6,159 nucleotides of DNA. It comes from an uncultured Burkholderiales bacterium (GTDB taxonomy: Bacteria; Pseudomonadota; Gammaproteobacteria; Burkholderiales; Burkholderiaceae_D). Positions 1 through 6,063 of the stretch are shown one piece after another. The number at the start of each line of letters is the position of its first letter. The first letter of the stretch is position 1. The translations under genes were made by a program, and so were the position numbers. Under the pieces are notes generated by a model. The model worked only from the letters and a program-made list of their open reading frames with translations, ran no database searches and was not told where the DNA came from. The stretch lies in contig CAIVDH010000081.1 of the NCBI GenBank assembly GCA_903904635.1, positions 1 through 6,159 on the forward strand. The letters are read 5' to 3'.

Positions 1-32
1 TCTTTTCTACGCGCCATAAAAATTTTTGTAAA

Positions 33-2639
33 TTATTTATGCAAATACCCAACCCGCGCATAAAACACCTTCTTCGCCATTTCAACAGCAAACACATAAG
101 CCAACGTCAGCGCTATCATGCCCACAACCAGCGAAGCTGGTAGCGGTACAAAACCAAAAAATGTATGCCCGGGCAAATAAGGCAGCAACAGTGCAATAGC
201 AATCACAACTGCTGTCGTTATCATCAAAAGATTACCAGGGCGACTGCGATAAAAAGGTCGGCGCGTGCGCACCACTAATGCAATGACTAGTTCCGTGAGC
301 AGCGATTCCAAAAACCAGCCAGTACGAAATTCTTCTGGTGCAGATTGAAAAAACCAAATCAGCGAGCCAAAAGTCAGGAAATCAAATGCCGAACTTAATA
401 AACCAAACAACACCATATAGTCACGAATAAAAACCGTATCCCAACGATGGGGCGTAGCCATCCATTCTTCATCGACTCTGTCGCTGGCAATCGCTGTTGC
501 AGGTATATCAGAGAGAAAATTATTTAGCAAAATCTGCGAAGCTAGCAAAGGTAAAAAAGGCAGAAATACAGAAGCGACTGCCATGCTAAACATATTGCCG
601 AAATTCGCACTGATGGTCGTGAGTACATATTTCAGTGTATTGGCAAAAGAACGCCGACCTTCATCTATGCCCTCACGCAAAATACCCAAATCTTTTTCCA
701 GCAATACAAAATCTGCAGCATCTTTAGCCACATCTACTGCCGTATTGACCGAAATGCCGACATCGGCTGTATGCAAGGCCAACGCATCATTAATACCATC
801 GCCCATGTAACCGACAACATGCCCCATTTTTTGCAGCGCCAAAATAATGCGCTCTTTCTGGTTCGGATCGACTTCGGCAAATACGGCGGTATGCTCCACT
901 GCATGCATCAGCGCTTCATCACTCAGCGCATTCATCTCGCTGCCCGTCATCAGCGCGGTTACCGGGAAATTAACTTCCTGCGCAATATGCCGTGCCACCT
1001 TACGATTATCGCCTGTGATGATTTTCAAACTCACACCGCGTTGCGCAAGATCGATGATGGTCTGGCGCACATCGGCTTTAGGTGGATCTAGAAATAAGAG
1101 AAATCCGGCGAAGCAGAGTTCGCGCTCATCAGTGCGGGTATAGGATTGCTCGCGATGCTCAACAACACGTGTAGCCAGCCCCAGGACCCGATAGCCCTGA
1201 CTACTCCATTGATCATATTGCACTTCGATGCGCGCGCGCATCGCATCATCAAGCGGCTTTATGCTTGCAACATCAGTAGCGTCACCTGCGGTAGTACAAA
1301 GTGCCAGAATTTTATCTAGTGCACCTTTGGTAACCAGTGTGCGCTCGCCGCTTACATCTGCTACAACAACCGAGAGACACTTACGAACAAAATCATACGG
1401 TATCTCATCGATTTTTATTAATGCATCTGTTTTAATATTTGCATGCTGCGCAGCTTTTTTAATTGCTTCATCAAGCGAATTGATCAACCCGTTTTGAAAT
1501 ATCGCATTCATCGCAGCCAACCGCAATACTGATGCTGATGGCAATCCAGCGACATCATATGCATTATCAAGCTCGACCACACCTTCGGTCAGCGTGCCTG
1601 TTTTGTCAGTACAAAGCACATCCATACTGCCAAGGTTTTCGATAGCGTTTAAGCGTCGTACAATCACGCCCATTTTTGCCATGCGCTTGGCACCATGCGA
1701 CAAGGTGATGCTAATTATTGCTGGCAGTAGCTCTGGCGTAAGGCCCACTGCCAAAGCCAAGGTAAAGAGCAAGGATGCGATAGCAGGCTTGTCCATGAAA
1801 ATATTCACGGCAAGAACAACCGTCACCATCACCAGCATAATACGTGTGAGTAGATAACCAAAACGCTGTATGCCACGCTCAAATTCCGTTGCGACCGGAC
1901 GCAAAGCCAGTTTGCCCGCAATCTGACCAAAAACGGTTTCCTTACCTGTTTTTACTATCAGCACACGCGCCGACCCGCTGCCCACACTCGTACCCATGAA
2001 TACACAATTCGTACGCTCAATGAGCGAAGCTGATTCATTCACTGTGCCAGGGATTTTCTCAACCGGAAAGGTTTCACCTGTCAGCACTGCCTGATTAACG
2101 AAAAAATCTTTCGCCTCAAGCACAACCCCATCAGCTGGAATCAAACTACCTGCTGATAGCAACACCACATCACCTTGCACAACCCGTGATGATGGCAGTG
2201 TATATGTATGACCACCGCGCAAAATTAATGATTGAATCATGACTTGTGATCTGAGCTTGTCTATCGCATTGCTTGCTATATATTCCTGCGTAAATCCCAG
2301 CAAGGTACTGCCAAATACAATCACAAGCACGACGACAGCATCAATCCATTCCGCTGCAAGCAGCGAAATCATGGAAGCAAAAATCAAAATCAGAACTAAG
2401 GGACTCTTGAATTGGCTAGCTAACAAACCTAATACGGTCGTTTTTTTCTTACTATCTAGAGAGTTAGGACCAAACGCCCTAAAGCGTAATTTTGCTTTAC
2501 GAACGGTCAGGCCGTTTAGTTCTGATCGCAATGTAACCAGAAGCTTTTCTACTGGCACGCTCCAGTATTTATCACTATTGATTTGCGCCGAATGGCTGAC
2601 TTGCAGCGGGGAATGCAACAACCTGGAAAGCAGACTCAT
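33..2639 (-). CDS. mgtA: Magnesium-translocating P-type ATPase (MgtA/MgtB class)
   Basis: This 868-residue inner-membrane pump probably imports Mg2+ by ATP hydrolysis (P-type ATPase class IIIB). In order it shows an N-terminal cytosolic cation-ATPase segment (about 23-75), helices M1-M2 (about 79-117), the actuator domain with LTGET at 186-190, helices M3-M4 (about 262-312) with TPELLP at 301-306, the phosphorylation motif DKTGT with acceptor Asp345, the nucleotide-domain KGA at 438-440, TGD at 542-544, MGDGINDA at 612-619 and six C-terminal helices M5-M10 (about 672-855). M6 carries LLNNFLSDIPATAI (704-717), keeping the Asn and Asp typical of the family. Enteric MgtA/MgtB are around 900 residues, so this copy is full length with a shorter N terminus. 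No catalytic residue is missing. The ATG has only a weak TTAGG about 11 nt upstream. It is separated from the operon upstream by a structured 293-nt region and probably has its own promoter. MgtA and MgtB cannot be told apart here, and Mg2+ specificity is inferred from family. Confidence 0.93.
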   Translation of the reverse strand: MSLLSRLLHSPLQVSHSAQINSDKYWSVPVEKLLVTLRSELNGLTVRKAKLRFRAFGPNSLDSKKKTTVLGLLASQFKSPLVLILIFASMISLLAAEWIDAVVVLVIVFGSTLLGFTQEYIASNAIDKLRSQVMIQSLILRGGHTYTLPSSRVVQGDVVLLSAGSLIPADGVVLEAKDFFVNQAVLTGETFPVEKIPGTVNESASLIERTNCVFMGTSVGSGSARVLIVKTGKETVFGQIAGKLALRPVATEFERGIQRFGYLLTRIMLVMVTVVLAVNIFMDKPAIASLLFTLALAVGLTPELLPAIISITLSHGAKRMAKMGVIVRRLNAIENLGSMDVLCTDKTGTLTEGVVELDNAYDVAGLPSASVLRLAAMNAIFQNGLINSLDEAIKKAAQHANIKTDALIKIDEIPYDFVRKCLSVVVADVSGERTLVTKGALDKILALCTTAGDATDVASIKPLDDAMRARIEVQYDQWSSQGYRVLGLATRVVEHREQSYTRTDERELCFAGFLLFLDPPKADVRQTIIDLAQRGVSLKIITGDNRKVARHIAQEVNFPVTALMTGSEMNALSDEALMHAVEHTAVFAEVDPNQKERIILALQKMGHVVGYMGDGINDALALHTADVGISVNTAVDVAKDAADFVLLEKDLGILREGIDEGRRSFANTLKYVLTTISANFGNMFSMAVASVFLPFLPLLASQILLNNFLSDIPATAIASDRVDEEWMATPHRWDTVFIRDYMVLFGLLSSAFDFLTFGSLIWFFQSAPEEFRTGWFLESLLTELVIALVVRTRRPFYRSRPGNLLMITTAVVIAIALLLPYLPGHTFFGFVPLPASLVVGMIALTLAYVFAVEMAKKVFYARVGYLHK

Positions 2640-2729
2640 GGTCTATTTAGCCTAATGATGGCAGTAGGTTTTCAGTATCTGGGATATGGGATGTGGTAGC
2701 CCAAAGCTATTAATCAGCTCAAGTCTACT

Positions 2730-2803
2730 CCTTGCGAAATTTTCGCACTACTCAGGGCAAGGCGGCCGAGTGGCCGGCAAGGAAGTGCACAGATTATTTG
2801 TGC
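2730..2803. repeat. Cluster of short inverted repeats
   Basis: Four short dyads stand nearly back to back. CCTTGC (2730-2735) pairs with GCAAGG (2757-2762). Inside that, TGCGAAA (2733-2739) and TTTCGCA (2741-2747) form a near-perfect palindrome with one central base. CGGCC/GGCCG flank a GAGT loop at 2763-2776. GCACA/TGTGC flank a 7-nt loop at 2787-2803. The block directly adjoins the long hairpin at 2803-2876 and may be part of the same element. The sequence GGCAAGGCGG at 2756-2765 resembles the reverse complement of the long hairpin's loop arm (GGCAAGACGA), which suggests common repeat ancestry. Whether any of these fold in RNA is not known. Confidence 0.45.
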
Positions 2804-2876
2804 TTAGAGGGTCTATCAAAATGACGCTGACTGCGTTGCTTCGTCTTGCCAGCCCCATTTTGATAGGCGCTCTTAG
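2803..2876. repeat. Long imperfect inverted repeat, REP/MITE-like hairpin
   Basis: CTATCAAAATG at 2813-2823 is perfectly complementary to CATTTTGATAG at 2856-2866. Outside this core the arms continue to 2803 and 2876 with two mismatches (2805/2874, 2810/2869) and one wobble pair (2812/2867). Inside it GCTG (2826-2829) can pair with CAGC (2850-2853). The result is a hairpin of about 74 nt. It is not a rho-independent terminator on the minus strand, because the T7 run precedes the stem instead of following it. On the plus strand the stem is followed by A residues. The pattern fits a small dispersed intergenic repeat, and the loop arm resembles ones I associate with betaproteobacterial intergenic repeats. 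That resemblance is from memory and not verified. Confidence 0.6.
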
Positions 2877-2905
2877 AAAAAAACGATCACGCGCTAACGA
2901 TGCAT

Positions 2906-2941
2906 ATCTTAACTAGAATCTTAACTAAAACCTCAACTACG
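2906..2941. repeat. Three tandem 12-bp direct repeats
   Basis: The 10-mer ATCTTAACTA occurs exactly at 2906-2915 and 2918-2927. A third copy, ACCTCAACTA (two mismatches), is at 2930-2939, so the period is exactly 12 bp. On the minus strand the units read TAGTTAAGAT, TAGTTAAGAT and TAGTTGAGGT. The third copy overlaps the TGA stop (2933-2935) of the adhesin-E-like gene. The array begins about 267 bp upstream of the P-type ATPase start codon. The 12-bp phasing could place three protein-binding sites on roughly one face of the helix, as OmpR/PhoB-family regulators use, but it could equally be a simple local tandem duplication. Confidence 0.6.
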
Positions 2942-3310
2942 CTTACCACACACCAAATCCATCAGCTCTTCATTGCGGGTACCCGGCACAATCGCGCGCC
3001 ATGGATCATCAGGATCGACATTACTGCTGACCTTATCACCAGCCAATCGCTGACCGGAGAAGAATTCACCTTCGAGTGTGCGAAAACGACTTTGTGCACA
3101 ATCATATTCTTTGAGTGCACGATTAGACATCACACCCTTAAGTGAGAAACTGTAATTGAGCATTTCCCATACAGTGACTAGGTTACCCTTGACCATGATG
3201 GTGGCATCATCGTAATAAAACTCTGCTTTACCGTTATCGCCGTATTGAATCCAGGCAGCATTTACATTCGCGGCACAGGCCAGAAGAATCACACCAAATA
3301 ATTTTTTCAT
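2933..3310 (-). CDS. Exported small protein, surface-adhesin protein E-like
   Basis: This is a 125-residue exported protein. The N terminus is a Sec signal peptide (MKK, hydrophobic 4-14) with a likely cleavage after Ala18 or Ala19 (VNA|A|W). LLAC at 9-12 also loosely resembles a lipobox, so a lipoprotein is possible. The mature part has the pattern of the surface-adhesin protein E family: an opening W, FYYDDATI (31-38), VTVWEMLNYS (45-54), EYDC (68-71), RFRTLEGEFFSG (75-86), PWRAIVPGT (103-111) and a final Cys121. Cys71 and Cys121 probably form a disulphide. Many proteobacterial members are annotated this way without a tested role, so adhesion is not established. The start overlaps the upstream stop as ATGA and has a GAGGA Shine-Dalgarno 9 nt before the ATG, so it is probably translationally coupled and the last gene of the operon. 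Confidence 0.8.
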   Translation of the reverse strand: MKKLFGVILLACAANVNAAWIQYGDNGKAEFYYDDATIMVKGNLVTVWEMLNYSFSLKGVMSNRALKEYDCAQSRFRTLEGEFFSGQRLAGDKVSSNVDPDDPWRAIVPGTRNEELMDLVCGKRS

Positions 3311-3534
3311 GACTTGCCATCCTCAATATTTGTTTCTTCAATGCTGGGTCGATGCCGCCAAATAGCCATATATAAATACCCTGTTGCCAATATGATTGCA
3401 AAAACATACGCCCATATTCGTCGCTCTAATCCTGTCAATCCCATCCACGGACCCAAACCATGTTGGAACACCATCCATGCCACAAGAGCAAGGCTGAAAT
3501 ACGTAATTTTTTGTCGTCGGGTTAAGCGATTCAT
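3307..3534 (-). CDS. Small membrane protein, two predicted helices, unknown function
   Basis: I do not recognise this 75-residue protein. It has a basic N terminus (MNRLTRRQK), two hydrophobic helices at about 9-27 and 39-59 separated by a short GLGPWMGLTGLERR loop, and a hydrophilic, acidic C-terminal tail ending IEETNIEDGKS. The positive-inside pattern (basic N terminus, WRHRP after the second helix) predicts both ends in the cytoplasm. The chosen ATG (3534) starts 7 nt after the stop of the di-heme cytochrome gene and has no visible Shine-Dalgarno, so translation probably depends on coupling. A TTG start at 3564 would add ten residues and overlap the upstream gene by 23 nt. The stop shares an ATGA with the adhesin-E-like gene. 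Its place between two exported proteins suggests a membrane partner, which is inference. Confidence 0.72.
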   Translation of the reverse strand: MNRLTRRQKITYFSLALVAWMVFQHGLGPWMGLTGLERRIWAYVFAIILATGYLYMAIWRHRPSIEETNIEDGKS

Positions 3535-3541
3535 TTGTGGA

Positions 3542-4948
3542 CTACAACGTATTAACGAAAGCAATCAGCAGTTCACGTTCTTCTTTGGTAAATCCTGCAA
3601 ATAAATCGCGCGATGGTTTGGCTTCGCCACCATGCCAGAGTATGGCCTCCATCACGTTACGGGCACGGCCGTCATGCAACAGGCTAACGCTACCATTAAC
3701 CTGGCTAGAAACACCCAAGCCCCATAGCGGTGCTGTGCGCCAGTCGCGTGGACCAGCTTTGAAGTCAGGGCGTCCATCAGCTAAATCTGCTCCCATGTCA
3801 TGCACGAGCATGTCGGTGTAAGCGCGAAAGCTACGATTGGCTATAGCAGGCAGTAAAGGGTAAGCACCTGTGCGCAACTCAGCCACATGACATTCAGCAC
3901 AACGTGCTTTGTTAAATAATTTTTCGCCACGTTCAGCCAATGCGGCATCTTGCTGACGCGGCGGTGGCGCATCCAGTGCTACTGACCAGAAGTTGAGATC
4001 ATCCCACGCGTAATCAAGTAACTCAGGGCTATTCCCCGGCGGCATATTACGGCAAGCTACTTGTACAGGCGGACAATTTTCCTGCTTGTATAACGAAGAC
4101 GTGACACCCATATCGCCATGAAACGCTGCTGCGATCTGCTGACGCACACTGGGCTGATTTGCCTTCCAGCCGAAACGACCAAGTGCCTCGCGCTGATTGA
4201 TATCGTCCCACACATAATTTGGGCGACCGTTCAAACCCTGTGTTTTTTGCAGCTTAGCCAGCGCAAGGATATCTGCTTCAGAAACTGCCTCTAAATAACC
4301 CATACCAAATACAACCTGGGTATTGCGCAGTGAAGTCATTACCGTATTGTCGATAGGCCCAAAGTTAGGATTTTCCAGACGAATTTTGGGACGTCTCAGT
4401 TCTATCTTTTCACCGTCCGCAAGGCTGACAATTTCAGGTATCCAGTCAACAAAAAGATTGGCCTCACCGGGCTTGAGATTTTCTTTTAATCCTACGTTGA
4501 CACCAAAAACCTGAATCTGGTCACCATAATTCGGATGCGGATTAGGCGAGCCATGCGGCCCATCTCCTGGTATCGACACTCGCAACAACTGCTGAAAAAG
4601 AGCCACATTAGGCTGATCAAAAGTGTTGCCGCGCCCCGCTTGCACATGGCAAGCGACACAAGATGAAGCAAGAAAAGTAGGCCCCAAACCCCACTCACCA
4701 CCGAGTAACGGAAACACCACCCATGGTGCCCTGAACTGTTTTTCACCTGCCTTAAATTTTTGTAACTGGGCATGCGTCAACCCTGCTATGGGCTGCAAAT
4801 ACACTGCATCTGGAGGAATTGGCTTAGGCGCTGAACGGACTATTTGAGCTTGTGCTAGCGATAGCGAAAAAACACAAGTAAAAACACCGACAACAACGAG
4901 TGCCAATGTTAATACTAAGCGATACGCTGAAAATGAATGGCGCTTCAT
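3542..4948 (-). CDS. Periplasmic di-heme c-type cytochrome, DUF1111 / di-heme oxidoreductase family
   Basis: This 468-residue protein has a signal peptide (MKRHSFSAYR, hydrophobic 11-31, likely cleavage AQA|Q after 35) and two haem c attachment sites, CVACH at 97-101 and CAECH at 350-354. It is therefore expected to be matured by the cytochrome c system in the periplasm. Family signatures of DUF1111 are visible: PNYGDQIQVFGV (139-150), GMGYLEAVSEADI (215-227), LGRFGWKANQPSVRQQIAAAF (256-276) with DMGVTSS after it (279-285), and a C-terminal LLHDGRARNVMEAILWHGGEA (423-443). The last motif is shared with the distantly related MauG/cytochrome c peroxidase group. Length fits the family. Members are often labelled thiol oxidoreductase, but no thiol chemistry is demonstrated here and the electron donor or substrate is unknown. 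It has a strong CAGGGG Shine-Dalgarno 5 nt from the ATG, and lies 50 nt after the SUMF1-fold gene. Confidence 0.92.
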   Translation of the reverse strand: MKRHSFSAYRLVLTLALVVVGVFTCVFSLSLAQAQIVRSAPKPIPPDAVYLQPIAGLTHAQLQKFKAGEKQFRAPWVVFPLLGGEWGLGPTFLASSCVACHVQAGRGNTFDQPNVALFQQLLRVSIPGDGPHGSPNPHPNYGDQIQVFGVNVGLKENLKPGEANLFVDWIPEIVSLADGEKIELRRPKIRLENPNFGPIDNTVMTSLRNTQVVFGMGYLEAVSEADILALAKLQKTQGLNGRPNYVWDDINQREALGRFGWKANQPSVRQQIAAAFHGDMGVTSSLYKQENCPPVQVACRNMPPGNSPELLDYAWDDLNFWSVALDAPPPRQQDAALAERGEKLFNKARCAECHVAELRTGAYPLLPAIANRSFRAYTDMLVHDMGADLADGRPDFKAGPRDWRTAPLWGLGVSSQVNGSVSLLHDGRARNVMEAILWHGGEAKPSRDLFAGFTKEERELLIAFVNTL

Positions 4949-4953
4949 TGCTG

Positions 4954-4959
4954 CCCCTG
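4954..4959 (-). promoter_or_regulatory. Ribosome binding site of the di-heme cytochrome gene
   Basis: On the minus strand CAGGGG stands 5 nt before the ATG at 4948. It is the clearest Shine-Dalgarno in the operon and fixes the start, since the following residues give a complete signal peptide. The other starts in the cluster have weaker or absent sites. Confidence 0.6.
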
Positions 4960-4968
4960 AAAACGGGT

Positions 4969-4983
4969 CGGCTACTGCAGCCG
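4969..4983 (-). other. Small hairpin between the SUMF1-fold and cytochrome genes
   Basis: CGGCT (4969-4973) and AGCCG (4979-4983) can form a 5-bp stem with a 5-nt loop, extendable by three wobble pairs. It fills most of the 50-nt gap between the two genes. There is no T-run after it on the minus strand, so it is not a terminator. It could stabilise or separate segments of the operon mRNA, or be chance. Confidence 0.3.
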
Positions 4984-4998
4984 GTTAATTAGACAGGA

Positions 4999-5898
4999 TT
5001 ATTTTAAATCGACAACCACTCTGAATCCTACCTGATAATTACGAAAATTTTCTTGTTCGGAGTAACGATAGGCAGAGCGCGCCGTAGCCGGCCCATCCAT
5101 CCATCCGCCACCTCTTACCACGCGCTTTTCACATTCACCTTCGTGCGCGCGTACAGATCCATCTTCAGGTGCGCCTTTGTAGCCGAGCTGATGGCAATCT
5201 TCCACCCACTCGCGTAAATTGCCGTGCATATCATGGAGCCCAAATGGATTTGGCTTGTATTTGCCAACCGGTGCATTTTCAGCGGCACCATCCTCGCAAA
5301 GTACATGTGACCAAACATAATTTGGATGTACAGCCTTGCTCGTCTCATCGTGAAGATTAGCGAACTCGCAGGTTTTTTTCTTATCTTCAGCGCCACCCCA
5401 GAACCACGCTGTTTTGGTACCGCCTCTTACTGCGTATTCGTATTCAGCTTCACTAAGCAATCGATAGGGCTTGCCGGTTTTTGCTGCCAGCCAGCTGGTA
5501 TAGGCTTTTGCGTCTATCCAAGAGACATTGATCGCTGGAAAATTACCTCTACCAAAACCACCGTCATCGGCTTTGGGACATTTACCTTCTGCAGTACAGG
5601 CGTCCCAAAGCGCAAAAGTGGTTTCGAATTTTGAAACAGCAATCGACTTCGCAATTTTCACGGTGTGTTGCGGCTTCTCATCCTGATGACCACTCTCAAC
5701 CTTATCGGATCCCATGACAAATTCACCGGTAGGTAGCACCACCATTTCCGGACAAACCGGACAATCTGTAACCACGCCACCGGGTACGATAGCATCGGCA
5801 GCATGACTGCTCAAAGGATTAATAAATAAACCTATATGCAACATCAACGCAAAGATAAAAAAAGAAAAATCAAACCGATTGATCATTAATTTGTTCAT
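4999..5898 (-). CDS. Exported SUMF1/FGE-fold protein, not a canonical formylglycine-generating enzyme
   Basis: This 299-residue protein has an N-terminal export signal (MNKLMINRFD, hydrophobic 11-28) with likely cleavage at SHA|AD after residue 33. The mature part is a full FGE-sulfatase (SUMF1) domain: CPEMVVLPTGEFVMGS (49-64), DEKPQHTV (73-80), PAINVSWIDAKAYTSWL (121-137), YRLLSEAEYEYAVRGG (145-160), NPFGLHDMHGNLREWVEDC (217-235), RVVRGGGWMDGP (259-270), ARSAYR (273-278) and a terminal GFRVV (291-295). True formylglycine-generating enzymes carry two copper-binding cysteines shortly after the RGGSW-like motif; here that stretch (266-278) has none, so sulfatase activation is unlikely. Eight other cysteines (46, 49, 101, 107, 177, 201, 235, 256), including CPVC at 46-49, suggest disulphides. 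Such non-enzymatic SUMF1 proteins often accompany redox or cofactor systems. It is the first gene of the likely operon. The ATG has a weak GAGAAA site; M5 (5886) is a possible alternative start. Confidence 0.88.
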   Translation of the reverse strand: MNKLMINRFDFSFFIFALMLHIGLFINPLSSHAADAIVPGGVVTDCPVCPEMVVLPTGEFVMGSDKVESGHQDEKPQHTVKIAKSIAVSKFETTFALWDACTAEGKCPKADDGGFGRGNFPAINVSWIDAKAYTSWLAAKTGKPYRLLSEAEYEYAVRGGTKTAWFWGGAEDKKKTCEFANLHDETSKAVHPNYVWSHVLCEDGAAENAPVGKYKPNPFGLHDMHGNLREWVEDCHQLGYKGAPEDGSVRAHEGECEKRVVRGGGWMDGPATARSAYRYSEQENFRNYQVGFRVVVDLK

Positions 5899-5935
5899 TT
5901 CTGTTTCTCAGTAATTAACTTAGCTGTTTCAGCCA

Positions 5936-5967
5936 CAACAAAAAATCCGGCAGCAAAAGCTGCCGGA
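5936..5967 (-). terminator. Rho-independent terminator on the minus strand
   Basis: TCCGGCAGC (5946-5954) and GCTGCCGGA (5959-5967) form a perfect 9-bp GC-rich stem with an AAAA loop in plus-strand terms. On the minus strand the stem is followed directly by six T (5940-5945), then GTTG. It most likely ends the transcript of the partial gene at the right edge, whose stop codon is about 96 nt upstream. The T-run ends only about 41 nt before the SUMF1-fold start codon, so partial read-through or attenuation into the operon is possible. Confidence 0.85.
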
Positions 5968-6063
5968 AACTCGCAGAGAGGATTTAAACTAATCTCATGC
6001 GGGGGGAGATAAACAATCAATTATGTAAAAAATTTATGCAAATTAAAATGCGTCATGCTGCCA
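5968..6063. other. AT-rich spacer between partial gene and terminator
   Basis: This 96-nt stretch lies between the stop codon of the partial gene and the terminator stem. It is AT-rich, apart from a run of six G at 6001-6006 (CCCCCC on the minus strand). Minus-strand TTGCAT and TTTACA elements near 6020-6042 resemble -35 boxes, but no well-spaced -10 follows. I see no gene in it. If a promoter here served the downstream operon, its transcript would have to pass the terminator. Confidence 0.4.

Larger units (their letters stand above)
2640..2932 (-). other. Intergenic region upstream of the Mg2+ ATPase, rich in dyads
   Basis: This 293-nt gap lies between the adhesin-E-like gene and the start of the P-type ATPase, both on the minus strand. 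It contains three 12-bp tandem repeats, a long imperfect hairpin and smaller dyads: TGCGAAA/TTTCGCA at 2733-2747, CCTTGC/GCAAGG at 2730-2735 and 2757-2762, CGGCC/GGCCG at 2763-2776, and GCACA/TGTGC at 2787-2803. The ATPase promoter must lie here or further upstream, but I found no convincing -35/-10 pair; the best near the gene is TTGGGC with GATACT at an over-long spacing. There is a T7 run on the minus strand (2877-2883) without a stem before it, so no clear terminator for the upstream operon is visible. The region could be an untranslated leader, a relic of a dispersed repeat, or both. Confidence 0.55.

Noticed and set aside
2239..2655. Plus-strand 138-codon ORF opposite the N-terminal part of the P-type ATPase
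   Set aside because: It is an antisense shadow of a clearly conserved gene, with low-complexity Ser/Thr/Ile composition and no family features.
2761..2803. tRNA-Ser-like fragment (GGCCGAGTGGCCGG followed by a 5-bp stem with a 7-nt loop)
   Set aside because: The loop GATTATT lacks the invariant U33, and no acceptor stem or T-arm can be found.
2870..2905. Terminator for the operon at the T7 run (2877-2883, minus strand)
   Set aside because: No stable stem precedes the T-run on the minus strand; the large hairpin comes after it.
2686..2916. Plus-strand 76-codon ORF in the intergenic region
   Set aside because: It runs through the inverted repeats and the long hairpin, has no ribosome site or recognisable domain, and opposes the orientation of all neighbours.
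4492..4773. Minus-strand 93-codon ORF inside the di-heme cytochrome gene
   Set aside because: It is another frame of a gene with clear haem motifs, and has no start signal of its own.
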